From NCBI RefSeq assembly GCF_006385875.1, contig NZ_VFSU01000032.1, positions 1 through 64,000 of the forward strand: DNA of 64,000 nucleotides, given 5' to 3'. The stretch comes from Sandaracinobacter neustonicus (GTDB lineage Bacteria; Pseudomonadota; Alphaproteobacteria; Sphingomonadales; Sphingomonadaceae). Shown here one piece after another: positions 63,888 to 64,000 of this stretch (position 1 is its first letter; each line of letters begins with the position of its first letter). A program made the translations under genes and the position numbers. Under the pieces are notes generated by a model. That model was given only the letters and a program-made list of their open reading frames with translations. It had not been told where the DNA came from and did not search any database.

Positions 63888-64000
63888 AGCCGGGCGACTG
63901 AGTCCGGACGGGGGCTGCTCTCGGCCCATCGCGCCCGGTGCGGCGCAGCGGTTCCGGTCTGCGCGAGGGCATGCTAGTCCGCCTTGCCATGGCCGACGCT

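Noticed and set aside
63989-64000. Possible start of another gene at the window edge (ATGGCCGACGCT)
   Set aside because: Only four codons are visible, so no gene can be supported.

Overview
The window is a G+C-rich chromosomal segment from an alphaproteobacterium, most likely a sphingomonad. Pointers are the gene order ntrB-ntrC-ntrY-ntrX-hfq-hflX-mazG, a fused IspDF, a DUF2794 protein beside cysE, a PutA without a DNA-binding domain next to a divergent Lrp-type regulator, and TonB-receptor/amidohydrolase gene sets. The taxon is inferred from gene content only.

Layout. 0-14.7 kb is a flagellar island: flgBCDEFGHI, a short flgJ, flgK, flgL, motA and motB run leftward as one overlapping operon, and flgA, flgM and a large flagellin gene run rightward. 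The divergent flgB/flgA start carries two facing sigma-54 promoters with two identical palindromes between them. 14.7-29.4 kb is housekeeping: cysE, TSUP permease, cyclophilin, oxyR, a PanE-like reductase, a quinone reductase, moaDE, pgsA, nitroreductase, copper ATPase, lipA, a RatA/COQ10-like gene, a CinA-like gene, ispDF and dusB. 29.4-39.2 kb holds the nitrogen two-component genes ntrBC and ntrYX, then hfq and hflX behind a sigma-54-like promoter, then mazG and two small genes.

The most unusual part is 39.28-42.24 kb. A 14-bp direct repeat brackets 2.93 kb of foreign-looking DNA. The right-hand copy is part of a 28-bp dif-like XerC/XerD site with a nearly canonical XerD arm; the left-hand copy lacks that arm. 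This is the pattern left when an element integrates at dif using host XerCD. Inside are DnaA boxes, inverted repeats, a perfect-core sigma-54 promoter, about 1 kb of extremely GC-rich DNA packed with hairpins, and a coupled three-gene operon headed by a RepL-like winged-helix protein. I read it as an integrated mini-replicon.

42.7-53.7 kb looks like a peptide or amino-acid utilisation region: a TonB-dependent receptor (frameshifted here), two tandem secreted amidohydrolases, an Lrp/AsnC regulator, an APC permease and putA. 53.7-64 kb holds a 54-aa membrane protein, a metallo-hydrolase, tatD, nhaA, metG, holB, a TPP riboswitch with thiC, a cupin and an unknown exported protein. Two mosaic copies of an interspersed repeat, about 450 bp each and in opposite orientation, flank the 54.1-57.1 kb block; a shorter copy lies at 18.5 kb. 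The flagellin and TonB-receptor genes each appear to lack one base, which could be assembly error or real decay.
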